Made by a program: the position numbers and the translations under genes
Assembly: GCA_051004015.1 (NCBI GenBank)
Contig: JBPCKT010000113.1
Coordinates: forward strand, 1-40,105
Length of the DNA stretch: 40,105 bases
Direction: 5' to 3'
Source of the DNA: SXOA01 sp051004015
GTDB lineage: Bacteria > Planctomycetota > Planctomycetia > Pirellulales > Pirellulaceae
Shown: positions 16,235-24,651 of the stretch, in pieces
Numbering within the stretch: position 1 is the first letter of the stretch
How the letters are laid out: every line of letters begins with the position of its first letter
Notes under the pieces: generated by a model
Seen by the model: only the letters and a program-made list of their open reading frames with translations
What the model was told of the DNA's origin: nothing
Databases searched by the model: none

Positions 16235-17680
16235 CTACTTGCCGACGGGCACCTCCCCGCGGGAGCCCTGCGCTGCCGGTGTTTGGCGGGCAATCCGGAA
16301 TGGATGCAAGCCATACGTGTCGATGAACTTCGTCAAGCTCGGCGCCGGCCGGCGGGCTTCTTCGGCGGTGACGAGGGCATTGCGGAAACGGCCCAACTTC
16401 AGATAAATCTGATAGTCGGCCGGGATGGAGACTCCCAAATCGCCGAAGTCGCTCCGGCCGGCCAGAAAGCGGTGTCGCGCGGGAGAGTCCTTGAGTTGTT
16501 CGACCCAGGTTCCGTCGGAGTTCGTGGACTTGCGGAGCTTGCCCAGCAACTCCCGTTGCTCGTCGCTGACGAGCTCGATTCGGCCCACCATCACCCGCTC
16601 CGTCCGGGGATTTCCGGAAATGGCGAGCGGCAGGTAGAAATCGGTCCACTGCCGCGGGACCATGTAGAAGACGCGAAGGCCGGAGCTTTCGAAATAGGAC
16701 CATTGCCAGGTGGACAGTAATGCCGTGGCTTCGTCCGCATACAGACCGTCCGCCACCAGGGCGGCATGCATTTCCGCTTCCAGCTTGGGGCGGTTCTGGC
16801 GACTGAAGTCGGCTGCTTCGAACTGGCAGCTTCCCTTGCCGAGGACCTGCTTCTGGTCGCCGCTGACCGTGAAGCCGTCGATGCGGCGATAGGCCATCGA
16901 ACCGTCCTGCCGCACTTGCGTGATCCACAGCGGCGGCACCTGGGCGGTTTCCTTCCCCAGCAGCACCGCGCCGAAATTGCCAAAGACGCTGAGCTTGTGG
17001 TTGTTGCGGTCCATCGTGATGCGGAGCGGAGCCTTGAGGTTGCCGACGCCCCGATAGAAGAGGTACTTCTCGCTCTCGCCGTCGGTATTCGTCACATTGG
17101 CGGCGCCCACTTTTCGCGGAGCGAGCCAGACTCGCTCCTTGGTTTCCGGCCCCGCGGCTTTGGTGCCGACTTGCAGGTCGTTCCAAGTCAAGCTGCCGAC
17201 GGTTTCCGGGGTGAGCTTGCCGAAATCAAACGAGCCCGTTTCCAGTTGCGGAGCGCTGAAGGCAGCATGAGGATAGAACTGCGTCAGCCAGCCACCGCGG
17301 AACTTCACGTTTGCGTCGATGGGAAACGGTTCCGTCACTCCCTTCGGCGGATAGAAGTAAATGACCGGCGTCTCTAGCCGCATCGTGACCAGCGGATGAG
17401 CTCGCGGGGCACCCTTCATCCGGTATTCCCAGTGTGTGCTGGTAAGGACCGGCGAGGCGAGCAGCGCGGGGTTTACATCATGTACAAAATCCGGCACCGG
17501 CTCATCGTCGATGTTGATGCCGGAAAGCTCGCGGCCATCGTCATCTTGGAGCGTGGTGAAGGTCCCCCACTCATGCACAATCAGTCCGTCGTTCCCCTTG
17601 CCCAGGGCCGACGATTGTGGCGTGAACATCGTGGCTGCGCCGAGCGCCGCCACCAGCGTGAATAGAATTCGTCGTCGCAT
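16235..17680 (-). CDS. Secreted conserved hypothetical (HEWGTF-type)
   Basis: 481 residues with a signal peptide (MRRRILFTLVAALGAATMF). The mature protein opens with DGLIVHEWGTFTTLQDDDG, an arrangement I recall from large hypothetical exported proteins of planctomycetes and related phyla, but no function is known to me. It is rich in aromatic residues and beta segments (TPVIYFYPPKG, LRITMDRNNHKLSVFG) and lacks obvious catalytic motifs or Cys clusters. It is divergently transcribed from the LysR-family regulator gene, with about 150 bp between them, so regulation by that LysR protein is plausible. Confidence 0.8.
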   Translation of the reverse strand: MRRRILFTLVAALGAATMFTPQSSALGKGNDGLIVHEWGTFTTLQDDDGRELSGINIDDEPVPDFVHDVNPALLASPVLTSTHWEYRMKGAPRAHPLVTMRLETPVIYFYPPKGVTEPFPIDANVKFRGGWLTQFYPHAAFSAPQLETGSFDFGKLTPETVGSLTWNDLQVGTKAAGPETKERVWLAPRKVGAANVTNTDGESEKYLFYRGVGNLKAPLRITMDRNNHKLSVFGNFGAVLLGKETAQVPPLWITQVRQDGSMAYRRIDGFTVSGDQKQVLGKGSCQFEAADFSRQNRPKLEAEMHAALVADGLYADEATALLSTWQWSYFESSGLRVFYMVPRQWTDFYLPLAISGNPRTERVMVGRIELVSDEQRELLGKLRKSTNSDGTWVEQLKDSPARHRFLAGRSDFGDLGVSIPADYQIYLKLGRFRNALVTAEEARRPAPSLTKFIDTYGLHPFRIARQTPAAQGSRGEVPVGK

Positions 17681-17750
17681 GTCAGGTCTCCTTAATGGCG
17701 TGAGCGAATGGAAGGTGCATTCCCCGTCTCCACTGAATTAAACCCTGGAA

Positions 17751-17779
17751 TTGATAACCGGAATAATTGTTAATAGACT
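17751..17779 (+). promoter_or_regulatory. Possible promoter of the LysR-family gene
   Basis: The intergenic stretch 17740-17784 is markedly AT-rich for this window. TTGATA (17751-17756) and TAGACT (17774-17779) are separated by 17 bp and resemble -35 and -10 boxes upstream of the regulator. ATAATTGTTAAT in between could serve as a LysR-type binding half-site. This is pattern matching only. Confidence 0.3.
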
Positions 17780-17832
17780 AAAGCATGTTGGAAATTGCTG
17801 TTTTCTACTGCCTCCTGCTTAACCGCCTCCCC

Positions 17833-18747
17833 ATGTCTCCACCCTCCCTCCCCTCCCTCTCCACCGACCAGCTCGCGGCCTTCGTCGAGCTGGCCCGCCA
17901 AGGTAGCCTTCGCACCGCGGCGGAAACCCTGTTCATCACGGAGCAAGGGATCCGCAGCCGATTGATTGCCCTGGAGGAGCGGCTCGGCGTGGAGCTTTAC
18001 CGCAAGAGCCGCGGGATGCGGAAGACCACGCCGCTCACCGCCCAGGGGAAACGCCTGCTGCCCCATGCCATTGCATTTCTGGAGCGGGCCAGGGAGCTGC
18101 GTGATTTATTCGTGGCCGAGGAAGCGGCCCAGGAAGTGGACGTTGTCGCCAGTCAATATCTTATCGCCTACTCGCTGATCGACGTCGTCAGCCGCTTCCA
18201 TGCCGAGTACCCGCTGATTCATGTGCGGCTCAGTGCGCGCACGGAGCTGGAAATCGAGGAAGCCCTCCGCGGCTCGTTGGAATTCCACTTCGGCGTGGCG
18301 GCTCCGTATGAGTCGTCGCCGGATTTGGAGTACCACCATCTCTTCGCCATGGACTGGTCCGTGATCGCCCCCCCCGGCCATCCGCTGATGCGGCGCCGCC
18401 GGCTCCGCCTGGCCGACCTGCAAAAACACCCCCTCATTTTCTACGAACGAGGCTCGACCGGGCGGCAGCATGTGGTGGAAGCCTTCCAGCACTTGGGGCT
18501 CGTCCCGCACGTGGAACTGGAGGCGACCAACACCGACCTGATCGTTCGCATGGTCGAGGCTGGGCTGGGAATCGGCATTGTCCCGCTGCACGACTCCGGC
18601 GAAGTCACCCGCGGCCGAAAAGTCGAAGCCCGCAGTCTTGGCAAACAAGTCCGACCCATCTTCAGCGGCGTGTTACTCCGCAAGGGGGAACGCGTTTCGC
18701 GGGCCGCGGGGACATTTCTGAAGTTCCTCGGGCTTGGGAATTTGTAG
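17833..18747 (+). CDS. LysR-family transcriptional regulator
   Basis: About 304 residues from ATG 17833, chosen because LysR proteins begin their helix-turn-helix within the first ten or so residues (LSTDQLAAFVELARQGSL); the frame extends 16 codons upstream. The winged HTH includes AAETLFITEQGIRSRLIALE and is followed by the linker helix and two substrate-binding lobes, e.g. FGVAAPYESSPDLEYHHLF and MVEAGLGIGIVPLHDSG. The effector is unknown. The gene is divergent from the HEWGTF-type secreted protein and convergent with the propeller gene; its stop codon TAG begins an AGTACNN repeat. Confidence 0.93.
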   Translation: MSPPSLPSLSTDQLAAFVELARQGSLRTAAETLFITEQGIRSRLIALEERLGVELYRKSRGMRKTTPLTAQGKRLLPHAIAFLERARELRDLFVAEEAAQEVDVVASQYLIAYSLIDVVSRFHAEYPLIHVRLSARTELEIEEALRGSLEFHFGVAAPYESSPDLEYHHLFAMDWSVIAPPGHPLMRRRRLRLADLQKHPLIFYERGSTGRQHVVEAFQHLGLVPHVELEATNTDLIVRMVEAGLGIGIVPLHDSGEVTRGRKVEARSLGKQVRPIFSGVLLRKGERVSRAAGTFLKFLGLGNL

Positions 18748-18775
18748 TACCGAGTACGCAGTACCAAGTAATTAG
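18745..18775. repeat. AGTACNN heptamer repeat between convergent genes
   Basis: Four 7-bp units (AGTACCG, AGTACGC, AGTACCA, AGTAATT) occupy nearly the whole gap between the LysR stop (18745-18747) and the stop of the convergent propeller gene (18778-18780). Same unit type as 6389-6416 and 22262-22296. Confidence 0.8.
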
Positions 18776-18777
18776 CA

Positions 18778-19995
18778 CTATCGCACATCCAGGCAAACAA
18801 TCTCTTTGTCATCCCGCAGATACAGCAGCCCGCTCGAGAGCGCGGGAGCTTGCCGCGTGGTGCCCAGTACCGTCTTGCGGCCGAGCTCTTCATAACCTTT
18901 CGGCGTGGCATTGAGGACGACGAGCTCCCCCTTCATCGTTGTGAGAAACAGCTTCCCGTCGGCGGCAATCAGGTTTCCTTTGCCGAAGCGGGCTTTCTGC
19001 CAGACGGGTTTGCCGTCGGCCGCGTTGATGCAGGCCAGGTGCGTGACCGGGCCGGCGCTGCCAACATTGTCGAAGCCGTAAAGATAACTGCCAAGCTGGA
19101 TAGCGGTTTGCCACTCGTTCTTGAATACGGACTTGGTTCCCTGCGACTCCCAGACAACTACCGGTTCTTTGCCGGAGACTTCGAGCAGCACGCAGCCGTG
19201 GTTCTCGCCGCAGGAGATGAAGACGCGGCCATCCACGGCGAGCGGCGTGGCGATGTTGCAGTTGAATTCCGTCTCGTAGGGGTAGCGCCAGAGCAGCTCC
19301 CCCGACCCCGGCTGAATGCCAATGGCCGAAGCCCCGGTGAAGACGACAATCTGCTCCTTGCCGCCGACCTTCAGGAGTGCAGGGGACGAATAGCCGGCGG
19401 GATCGTCCCCTGTTTTCCAGGCGAGCTTGCCGGACTTCGCGTCGTAGGCGACGACGGTCGCGCCGGGAGCGCCTGGCATGACAATGACCTGACTGCCAAC
19501 CACGAGCGGCGAGCAGGCCATGCCATAATCTGCTGGCTTGCCGCCAAGCTTCGCGAAGAGGTCATGCGACCAGAGGATTTCGCCGTCCTTTGTCGAGGCA
19601 GCGGTCAGGATCCCTTCCCCTGTGAAGACAAAGACCTGGTCGCCAGAAATGGCCGGAGTGCCGCGGGGGCCGTTCCCCATCTGATTCTCATACTCAGGGG
19701 CCAGCGGCGTTTCCCACAAAGTCTTGCCCGTCTTGGCGTCGAGCGCGAGCAGCACCTGCTTGCCGTCCTTCTGCACCAGCGTCATCATCTTGCCGCCGCT
19801 GAGGGCCAGGCCCGACATGCCCACTCCCCCCTTCACGCGCCAGACTTCCTTCGGCCCGTCCGTGGGCCAGGTCTTCATCAGGCCTGTCTCGGGCGAAATA
19901 CCCTTACGCGCAGGGCCGAGGAACTGCGGCCAGTCGGCAGCAGAAGCGGCAGAGACTGATAGTGCAAGTAGAAGCGAGGTGACGAAGGCCTTCAT
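18778..19995 (-). CDS. Secreted PQQ-type beta-propeller protein
   Basis: 405 residues. A signal peptide ends ASAADWPQFLGPARKG, and the WPQFLGP opening is characteristic of the exported propellers abundant in planctomycetes (recall). Repeated blade motifs such as LLALDAKTGKTLWETPL, VVAYDAKSGKLAWKTGD and LACINAADGKPVWQKARF match the PQQ/BamB-like tryptophan-docking pattern A-x-D-x-x-T-G-x-x-x-W. The residues needed to bind PQQ and a metal, as in alcohol dehydrogenases, are not evident, so a structural or binding role is more likely than dehydrogenase activity. Periplasmic by inference. Confidence 0.88.
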   Translation of the reverse strand: MKAFVTSLLLALSVSAASAADWPQFLGPARKGISPETGLMKTWPTDGPKEVWRVKGGVGMSGLALSGGKMMTLVQKDGKQVLLALDAKTGKTLWETPLAPEYENQMGNGPRGTPAISGDQVFVFTGEGILTAASTKDGEILWSHDLFAKLGGKPADYGMACSPLVVGSQVIVMPGAPGATVVAYDAKSGKLAWKTGDDPAGYSSPALLKVGGKEQIVVFTGASAIGIQPGSGELLWRYPYETEFNCNIATPLAVDGRVFISCGENHGCVLLEVSGKEPVVVWESQGTKSVFKNEWQTAIQLGSYLYGFDNVGSAGPVTHLACINAADGKPVWQKARFGKGNLIAADGKLFLTTMKGELVVLNATPKGYEELGRKTVLGTTRQAPALSSGLLYLRDDKEIVCLDVR

Positions 19996-20014
19996 GCGGC
20001 AAGTCCTTTGGAAC

Positions 20015-20082
20015 GTAGGATGGCCTTCCCAGGCCGTCCAGAATGATGCGTACGCGCGGACGGGTTAGGAAGCCCATCCTAC
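20015..20082. repeat. Pair of GTAGGA palindromic repeats in inverted orientation
   Basis: One element runs 20015-20039 (GTAGGATGGCCTTCCC, then AGGCCGTCC) and its near reverse complement runs 20058-20082, ending CCCATCCTAC. The two can pair over most of their length, and each has internal dyad symmetry. They lie in the leader of the propeller gene, downstream of which (plus-strand sense) is the end of the C25-like peptidase gene. A related copy is at 12963-12987. Confidence 0.8.
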
Positions 20083-20128
20083 AAGAACTGCAACCGCAGC
20101 GTAGTAAAGTGCGAGTAACAACTGCTTT

Positions 20129-21784
20129 TTACCGCGCCGCCGGCTCCGCACGATTCGCCGACTCCTCCGCCCTCTTCGCCGGCCTGATGAGGACGCTGGC
20201 GATTCCTACTGCATGACCTTCGGGGCCTTCGACAAAGACCCGGACATGGGCGGGGCCGCGAGCTTCTGCGGGAATTTGCAGTTGCTCGGTGAGCTTCACG
20301 ACTCCGGCATCGGTGGGCTGCATGTCGGCGACCTTGCGGACCCAGACCTGGTCGTTGGCTTGTTCATAGACTGCTTGCCAGGCAGCGAGGCCGGCGTTGG
20401 AGGGGTCGAAGTGGTCGCGGGAAGGAGCGTTCACTTTGGGAATGTCCCGCCGAGAGAGGAGCTCGATGGTGACGCGGCCGGCAATGGGGGACTCGGCAAT
20501 GAAGTCCAGGGGCTTGCCGGGCGTGGGCGTTCCTTGCAGTTCCAGCTTCACCTCCTGTGGGTAAGCCAGCCTGAGGTTAGGGTCTCCCATCAGGTTGAAG
20601 AGATGCAGGTGCTCCTGCCGTTCCTGGGCGAGCGTGGCTGGCGCGGGGCTGAGGAGGCTGGCGAGGGCGTCCAAGAGGACGCGGTTCGGCCGCTCACTGG
20701 CGTTCTTTTCATTGAAAGGGGTGACCATCCGGCGTTTGGTGTGAAGGATGGCTTCGCCCAGCGTGGCCGGCTTGTTTTTGAAGTATTCATCCAGCATTTC
20801 CGAGCTCATGACCGCCATTGCGTAGGGCATGGTCACGCGCGAGCCGCCGTAGATGGCGACGGGGCCGCCCGGAGCGCGGAGCATGTCTTCCGCCAGGCAG
20901 TCTTTGTCGCGGTCGAAGGCCGCCGTGTAGCAGGCGAGCATGATGGCGATCGGGCTGCCGTTTTCCGCCTGGAGCTTGCCGCAGTCCTGGCAGCCGAAGA
21001 TGTGAAAGCGGGAGCCGGGGACCTGCACGTTGTCCAGCCCATTGGGTTGGCCATGGCCGATGTAGACCCAGAACAGGCAGCCTTCGTTGTGGCGGGCGAC
21101 GGCCGTTTCGTGAAAGCGGCGGGGATCGGGACAGTAGGCGCTCCGCCAGCTGCCGAAGGTCATGTTGGTTTGATACGCGGCGGGAATGCCGTCGGTGAGC
21201 AGCTTTTTAGTCGAAGTTTCGATGACGCCATCGAGCAGGCCGCCAAAACCGCCAACCCCCGCGACAAAGTTCACCCGCTGCCGCCAGAGGCCGTGGTTTT
21301 GCGTCGTTTCGTAGGCCAGGATTTTATCGACGATGCGGGCGAGCTCTTGGCTGTTATCCGCGGGGAGGCGGCCGATCGCCAGATCCGGCACTTCGTCGTC
21401 GTCCAGGTCGGCGTACCAGTTGTCCGTGCCGATTTCCGGTTCCGAGCCAAACTTGACATTGATCTTGGCCGCCGCACGGTGAGCCGGCACGCAGCGGGCA
21501 CGAATCGCCGCATCGGTATCTGAAGCCGGATCGGCATCGCCAACGAGCAGGACGGCCTTCAGCTTCCCGCTCTTGGCGGAAGTGCGAATAGACTTGCGGA
21601 TCTCGTCCGCGGACCAGGTGTTCGGAACGTAGAGGAACCGATGCCCTTGGGCGTGCCGATGAGCGAGCAGTGGATTGAGGGCGGCAACGAACTCCTTGGG
21701 GCAGACCACGACGGTGTCCGCCGGCTGCGAGTCGGCGGCAATCAGCGATAGCAGAAGAACCAGTGTGGGCACGACGAACCTCAT
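20129..21784 (-). CDS. Secreted gingipain-like (C25) cysteine peptidase homologue
   Basis: 551 residues with a short signal peptide (MRFVVPTLVLLLSLIAADS). The core resembles the caspase-fold C25 family: KAVLLVGDADP near residue 80, an Asp-rich calcium-like segment NWYADLDDDEVPDLAIGR (about 122-139), catalytic His244 in WVYIGHGQPNG and catalytic Cys285 in MLACYTAAFDRD. The C-terminal 150 residues form a beta-rich domain (LELQGTPTPGKPLDFIAES and following) of Ig-like type. A prepropeptide and a type IX sorting domain as in gingipains are not seen. Substrate unknown; likely periplasmic or secreted. It stands alone on its strand, 133 bp upstream of the propeller gene's 5' end. Confidence 0.85.
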   Translation of the reverse strand: MRFVVPTLVLLLSLIAADSQPADTVVVCPKEFVAALNPLLAHRHAQGHRFLYVPNTWSADEIRKSIRTSAKSGKLKAVLLVGDADPASDTDAAIRARCVPAHRAAAKINVKFGSEPEIGTDNWYADLDDDEVPDLAIGRLPADNSQELARIVDKILAYETTQNHGLWRQRVNFVAGVGGFGGLLDGVIETSTKKLLTDGIPAAYQTNMTFGSWRSAYCPDPRRFHETAVARHNEGCLFWVYIGHGQPNGLDNVQVPGSRFHIFGCQDCGKLQAENGSPIAIMLACYTAAFDRDKDCLAEDMLRAPGGPVAIYGGSRVTMPYAMAVMSSEMLDEYFKNKPATLGEAILHTKRRMVTPFNEKNASERPNRVLLDALASLLSPAPATLAQERQEHLHLFNLMGDPNLRLAYPQEVKLELQGTPTPGKPLDFIAESPIAGRVTIELLSRRDIPKVNAPSRDHFDPSNAGLAAWQAVYEQANDQVWVRKVADMQPTDAGVVKLTEQLQIPAEARGPAHVRVFVEGPEGHAVGIASVLIRPAKRAEESANRAEPAAR

Positions 21785-21927
21785 CTTCCATTGCAGGGAA
21801 TTATAGCGGGTGCGGAGTGTACCCGCGATGAAATCGCCCTGGCAATGCGAAAATGGGGGGATTTGTGGGGAATCGCGACGAAGGATTGGCGATTGACCTG
21901 GGGCAATTGGGGGACGAAACTGGCGGC

Positions 21928-22263
21928 ATGAACGCCATCATCGTCACCACGACCAACTCCATCGAAGGCCGCCAGATTGCCCAGTATCTCGGCATTGTCC
22001 GGGGGATCGCCGTCCGCGTGCCGACCATCGGCCAGGGCTTTCAGGCCATCGGCCAGGTGCTTTCGGGAAATATGCAGGCCGGCGCGGACATGTACGCCGA
22101 CCTGTGCGAAGCCGCCCGCGCTCAGGCTTATTCGCGATTGGTGGAACATGCCCAGACGATGGGAGCCGATGCTGTCATCGCCATGCGGTTTACCTCGACG
22201 ACCGTAGCAGAGTCTGCGGCGGAGATATTGGCGTATGGGACGGCGGTGAAGCTGCAGCCATAG
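21928..22263 (+). CDS. YbjQ-family (UPF0145, heavy-metal-binding-like) protein
   Basis: 111 residues from ATG 21928; the longer frame from 21853 adds 25 residues with no family similarity. The sequence follows the YbjQ fold: MNAIIVTTTNSIEGRQIAQY, LGIVRGIAV, then EAARAQAYSRLVEHAQTMGA and DAVIAMRF. The family forms pentamers and has been annotated as heavy-metal binding, but its biochemical function is unproven. It converges with sucD, and its TAG stop opens a composite heptamer repeat that fills the gap. Confidence 0.9.
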   Translation: MNAIIVTTTNSIEGRQIAQYLGIVRGIAVRVPTIGQGFQAIGQVLSGNMQAGADMYADLCEAARAQAYSRLVEHAQTMGADAVIAMRFTSTTVAESAAEILAYGTAVKLQP

Positions 22264-22384
22264 TACAGAGTACTGAGTACTTAGTACTGAGTACATTCGC
22301 TCGTCTTCACCACTCACCACTCACCACTCACCACTCACCACTCACCACTCACCACTCACCACTCACCACTCACCACTCACCACT
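22262..22384. repeat. Composite 7-bp-period repeat with 11 perfect CACCACT units
   Basis: 22263-22296 is a run of AGTACNN heptamers. After a 12-base spacer, 22308-22384 contains eleven perfect copies of CACCACT. The layout (AGTAC block, spacer, CACT block) and orientation equal those at 6388-6463. It spans the whole gap between ybjQ and the convergent sucD. Confidence 0.95.
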
Positions 22385-22396
22385 CACTCCCTTCCA

Positions 22397-23275
22397 CTAA
22401 TTCCTCTTCTCCAGCGCCCGCTTCACCGCCGTTCCCATATCCGCGGGGCTGTCCGCCACTTCAATACCCGCGTCTTGCAGCGCGGCGACTTTTTCGGCAG
22501 CGGTTCCTTTACCGCCGCTGATGATCGCTCCGGCGTGGCCCATGCGGCGGCCGGGGGGGGCGGTGCGGCCGGCGATGAAGGCGGCGACTGGCTTGGTGAC
22601 GTGCTTCTTCACGTAGGCGGCGGCTTCTTCTTCCGCGGTGCCGCCGATTTCACCCATCATCAGGATGGCTTCGGTCTGCGGGTCTTTCTCGAACCGGGCG
22701 AACAAGTCGACAAAGCTGGTCCCCACAATCGGGTCGCCGCCTAGGCCGACGCAAGTCGATTGGCCGAGCCCGAGGTTCGTCGTCTGCCACACTGCCTCGT
22801 AGGTCAGCGTTCCCGAGCGGCTCATGATGCCGATCTTACCCGGCTTGTGGATGTAACCAGGCATGATGCCGATTTTGCACTCGCCGGGCGTAATCAGGCC
22901 GGGGCAGTTCGGACCGATCAGCACGGCGTCGCTGCGGCGGACCAGCTCATACACGCGCACCATGTCCAGCACCGGCACTCCTTCCGTGATGGCGGCGATG
23001 ACTTTGATGCCGGCGTCAAGGGCCTCCAGGATCGCGTCAGCCGTGAAGGCGGCAGGGACGAAGATCATCGTGGCGTTCGCCCCGGTTTTCGCCACCGCTT
23101 CGCTCACGGTGTCGAACACGGGAACCCCTTCCACGGTCTCCCCCGCTTTGCCCGGCGTCACCCCGCCGACCATGTTGGTGCCGTATTCCTTGCACCCCTT
23201 GGTATGGAACGCTCCCGCCTTGCCGGTGATTCCCTGGCAGATGACGCGGGTGGATTTGTTAATGAGGATACTCAT
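22397..23275 (-). CDS. sucD: Succinyl-CoA ligase subunit alpha (SucD)
   Basis: Alpha subunit of succinyl-CoA synthetase, which makes succinate, CoA and a nucleoside triphosphate in the TCA cycle. 292 residues, normal length. CoA-binding Rossmann start VICQGITGKAGAFHTKGC, then GPNCPGLITPGECKIGIMPG, and the phosphorylated histidine His247 in GRRMGHAGAIISGG. It follows sucC on the same strand after 48 bp, forming the usual sucC-sucD operon. Confidence 0.97.
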   Translation of the reverse strand: MSILINKSTRVICQGITGKAGAFHTKGCKEYGTNMVGGVTPGKAGETVEGVPVFDTVSEAVAKTGANATMIFVPAAFTADAILEALDAGIKVIAAITEGVPVLDMVRVYELVRRSDAVLIGPNCPGLITPGECKIGIMPGYIHKPGKIGIMSRSGTLTYEAVWQTTNLGLGQSTCVGLGGDPIVGTSFVDLFARFEKDPQTEAILMMGEIGGTAEEEAAAYVKKHVTKPVAAFIAGRTAPPGRRMGHAGAIISGGKGTAAEKVAALQDAGIEVADSPADMGTAVKRALEKRN

Positions 23276-23300
23276 GGATGTCTATTTGCCCGTATGACTC

Positions 23301-23335
23301 GATTTCGATTTGGGATCTGGGATTTAGGATTTCCC
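23301..23335. repeat. ATTTNGG-like heptamer repeat between sucC and sucD
   Basis: Five successive 7-bp units (ATTTGGG, ATCTGGG, ATTTAGG and related) fill most of the sucC-sucD gap. The sucC stop codon (TAA, read from 23326 to 23324 on the minus strand) lies inside the fourth unit. Confidence 0.8.
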
Positions 23336-24514
23336 AACGGCTGCGACAACTTTCTTCGCCGCATCCGTCAGCCCATCCGCGTTGATGACTTTGATGCCGC
23401 TGCTCGCCAGGATCTCCCGCCCTTCCTTCACTTCCGTCCCTTCCAGCCGCACCACCAGCGGCACGTTGAAGCCGACGGCCTTGCTGGCGGCGACGATGGC
23501 GCTGGCGATGGTGGAGCAGCGGGCAATGCCGCCGAAGATGTTGACCAGGATTCCCTTGACGTTCGGATCGGAAAGGATGATGCGGAAGGCCTCGGTCACT
23601 TGCTCGGTGTTCGCTCCGCCGCCGACGTCCAGGAAGTTCGCCGGCTCGCCGCCGTGCAGCTTGATGATGTCCATCGTGGACATCGCCAGCCCCGCACCGT
23701 TGACCAGGCAGCCGATGTTGCCGTCGAGCTTGACGTACGACAGGCCGGTGTTGCTGGCCCGCACTTCAGCCGGGTCTTCCTCGGAGAGGTCCCGCAATTC
23801 CAGCAGGTCTTTGTGGCGAAACATCGCGTTGTCGTCGAAGGCAATCTTGGCGTCGAGAGCGACCAACTCGCCGGCTTCCGTTACGACGAGCGGGTTGATT
23901 TCCACCAGGCTGCAGTCGTACTGCACATAGGCTCGGCAGAGTGCCTTCATGAACTTCTCCGCGCTGCCGACGGATGCACCCTTGATTCCCAGCTTCTGGC
24001 AGAGCTTGCGAACTTGATAGCCATACAAGCCGGTGTGCGCGTCAAAGTGCTCCTTGAAAATCTTCTCCGGTGTCTCCGCGGCGACTTTCTCGATCTCCAC
24101 CCCCCCTTCACTGCTGCACATCAGCACCGGTTTGGCGGCAGCCCGGTCGAGGACAATGCCGAGGTACAGCTCGCGGGCGATCTTGCAGCCCTCTTCGACA
24201 AATACCTGATTGACTGTCTTCCCCTCGGGGCCGGTCTGAATGGTCACCAGCGTTTTGCCGAGCAAGCCTTTGGCAACTTTCGCCGCCTCGTCGGCACTCT
24301 TGACGAGCTGCACGCCGCGCTGGGCCGGGTTATCGAGGACCGTTCCCTTGCCGCGGCCGCCGGCGTGAATCTGGGCCTTCACCACGGAGATTGGACTGCC
24401 CAATTCCTTGAAAGCCGCCGCCGCCTCGTCGGGGCTTCGCGCCACCTTGCCGCGGAGCACCGCCACGCCCGCTTTGCGTAAGATGTCTTTGCCTTGAAAC
24501 TCGTGAATTTTCAT
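23324..24514 (-). CDS. sucC: Succinyl-CoA ligase subunit beta (SucC)
   Basis: Beta subunit with ATP-grasp fold that binds the nucleotide and succinate. 396 residues. Visible: MKIHEFQGKDILRKAGVAV at the N-terminus, QIHAGGRGKGTVLDNP for nucleotide binding, LVEINPLVVTEAGELVALD with metal ligands, and the C-terminal VNIFGGIARC and PLVVRLEGTEVKEGREIL. The gatekeeper loop for ATP or GTP preference cannot be decided by eye. First gene of the sucCD operon; the leader (24515-24651) is shared with the divergent HAD gene. Confidence 0.97.
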   Translation of the reverse strand: MKIHEFQGKDILRKAGVAVLRGKVARSPDEAAAAFKELGSPISVVKAQIHAGGRGKGTVLDNPAQRGVQLVKSADEAAKVAKGLLGKTLVTIQTGPEGKTVNQVFVEEGCKIARELYLGIVLDRAAAKPVLMCSSEGGVEIEKVAAETPEKIFKEHFDAHTGLYGYQVRKLCQKLGIKGASVGSAEKFMKALCRAYVQYDCSLVEINPLVVTEAGELVALDAKIAFDDNAMFRHKDLLELRDLSEEDPAEVRASNTGLSYVKLDGNIGCLVNGAGLAMSTMDIIKLHGGEPANFLDVGGGANTEQVTEAFRIILSDPNVKGILVNIFGGIARCSTIASAIVAASKAVGFNVPLVVRLEGTEVKEGREILASSGIKVINADGLTDAAKKVVAAVGKS

Positions 24515-24651
24515 CGTCTCGCTCTTATCGAGGATTCATCGTAAGTCGCGGATTATAGGTCGCTTGCGAACCGGTGGGAAGGATGCCCTAATTCGTGTTG
24601 ATCGGCCCGCGACTTGCACATTTACAGCCATCTCACCTCCTGAAACCCACC

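Noticed and set aside
20213..21523. 436-aa plus-strand frame opposite the C25-like gene
   Set aside because: Shadow frame; the minus strand has signal peptide and catalytic residues.
22308..22384. CRISPR array
   Set aside because: Unit is 7 bp without spacers; it is a simple tandem repeat.
22760..24481. 573-aa plus-strand frame opposite sucC/sucD
   Set aside because: Shadow frame over two unmistakable TCA genes.
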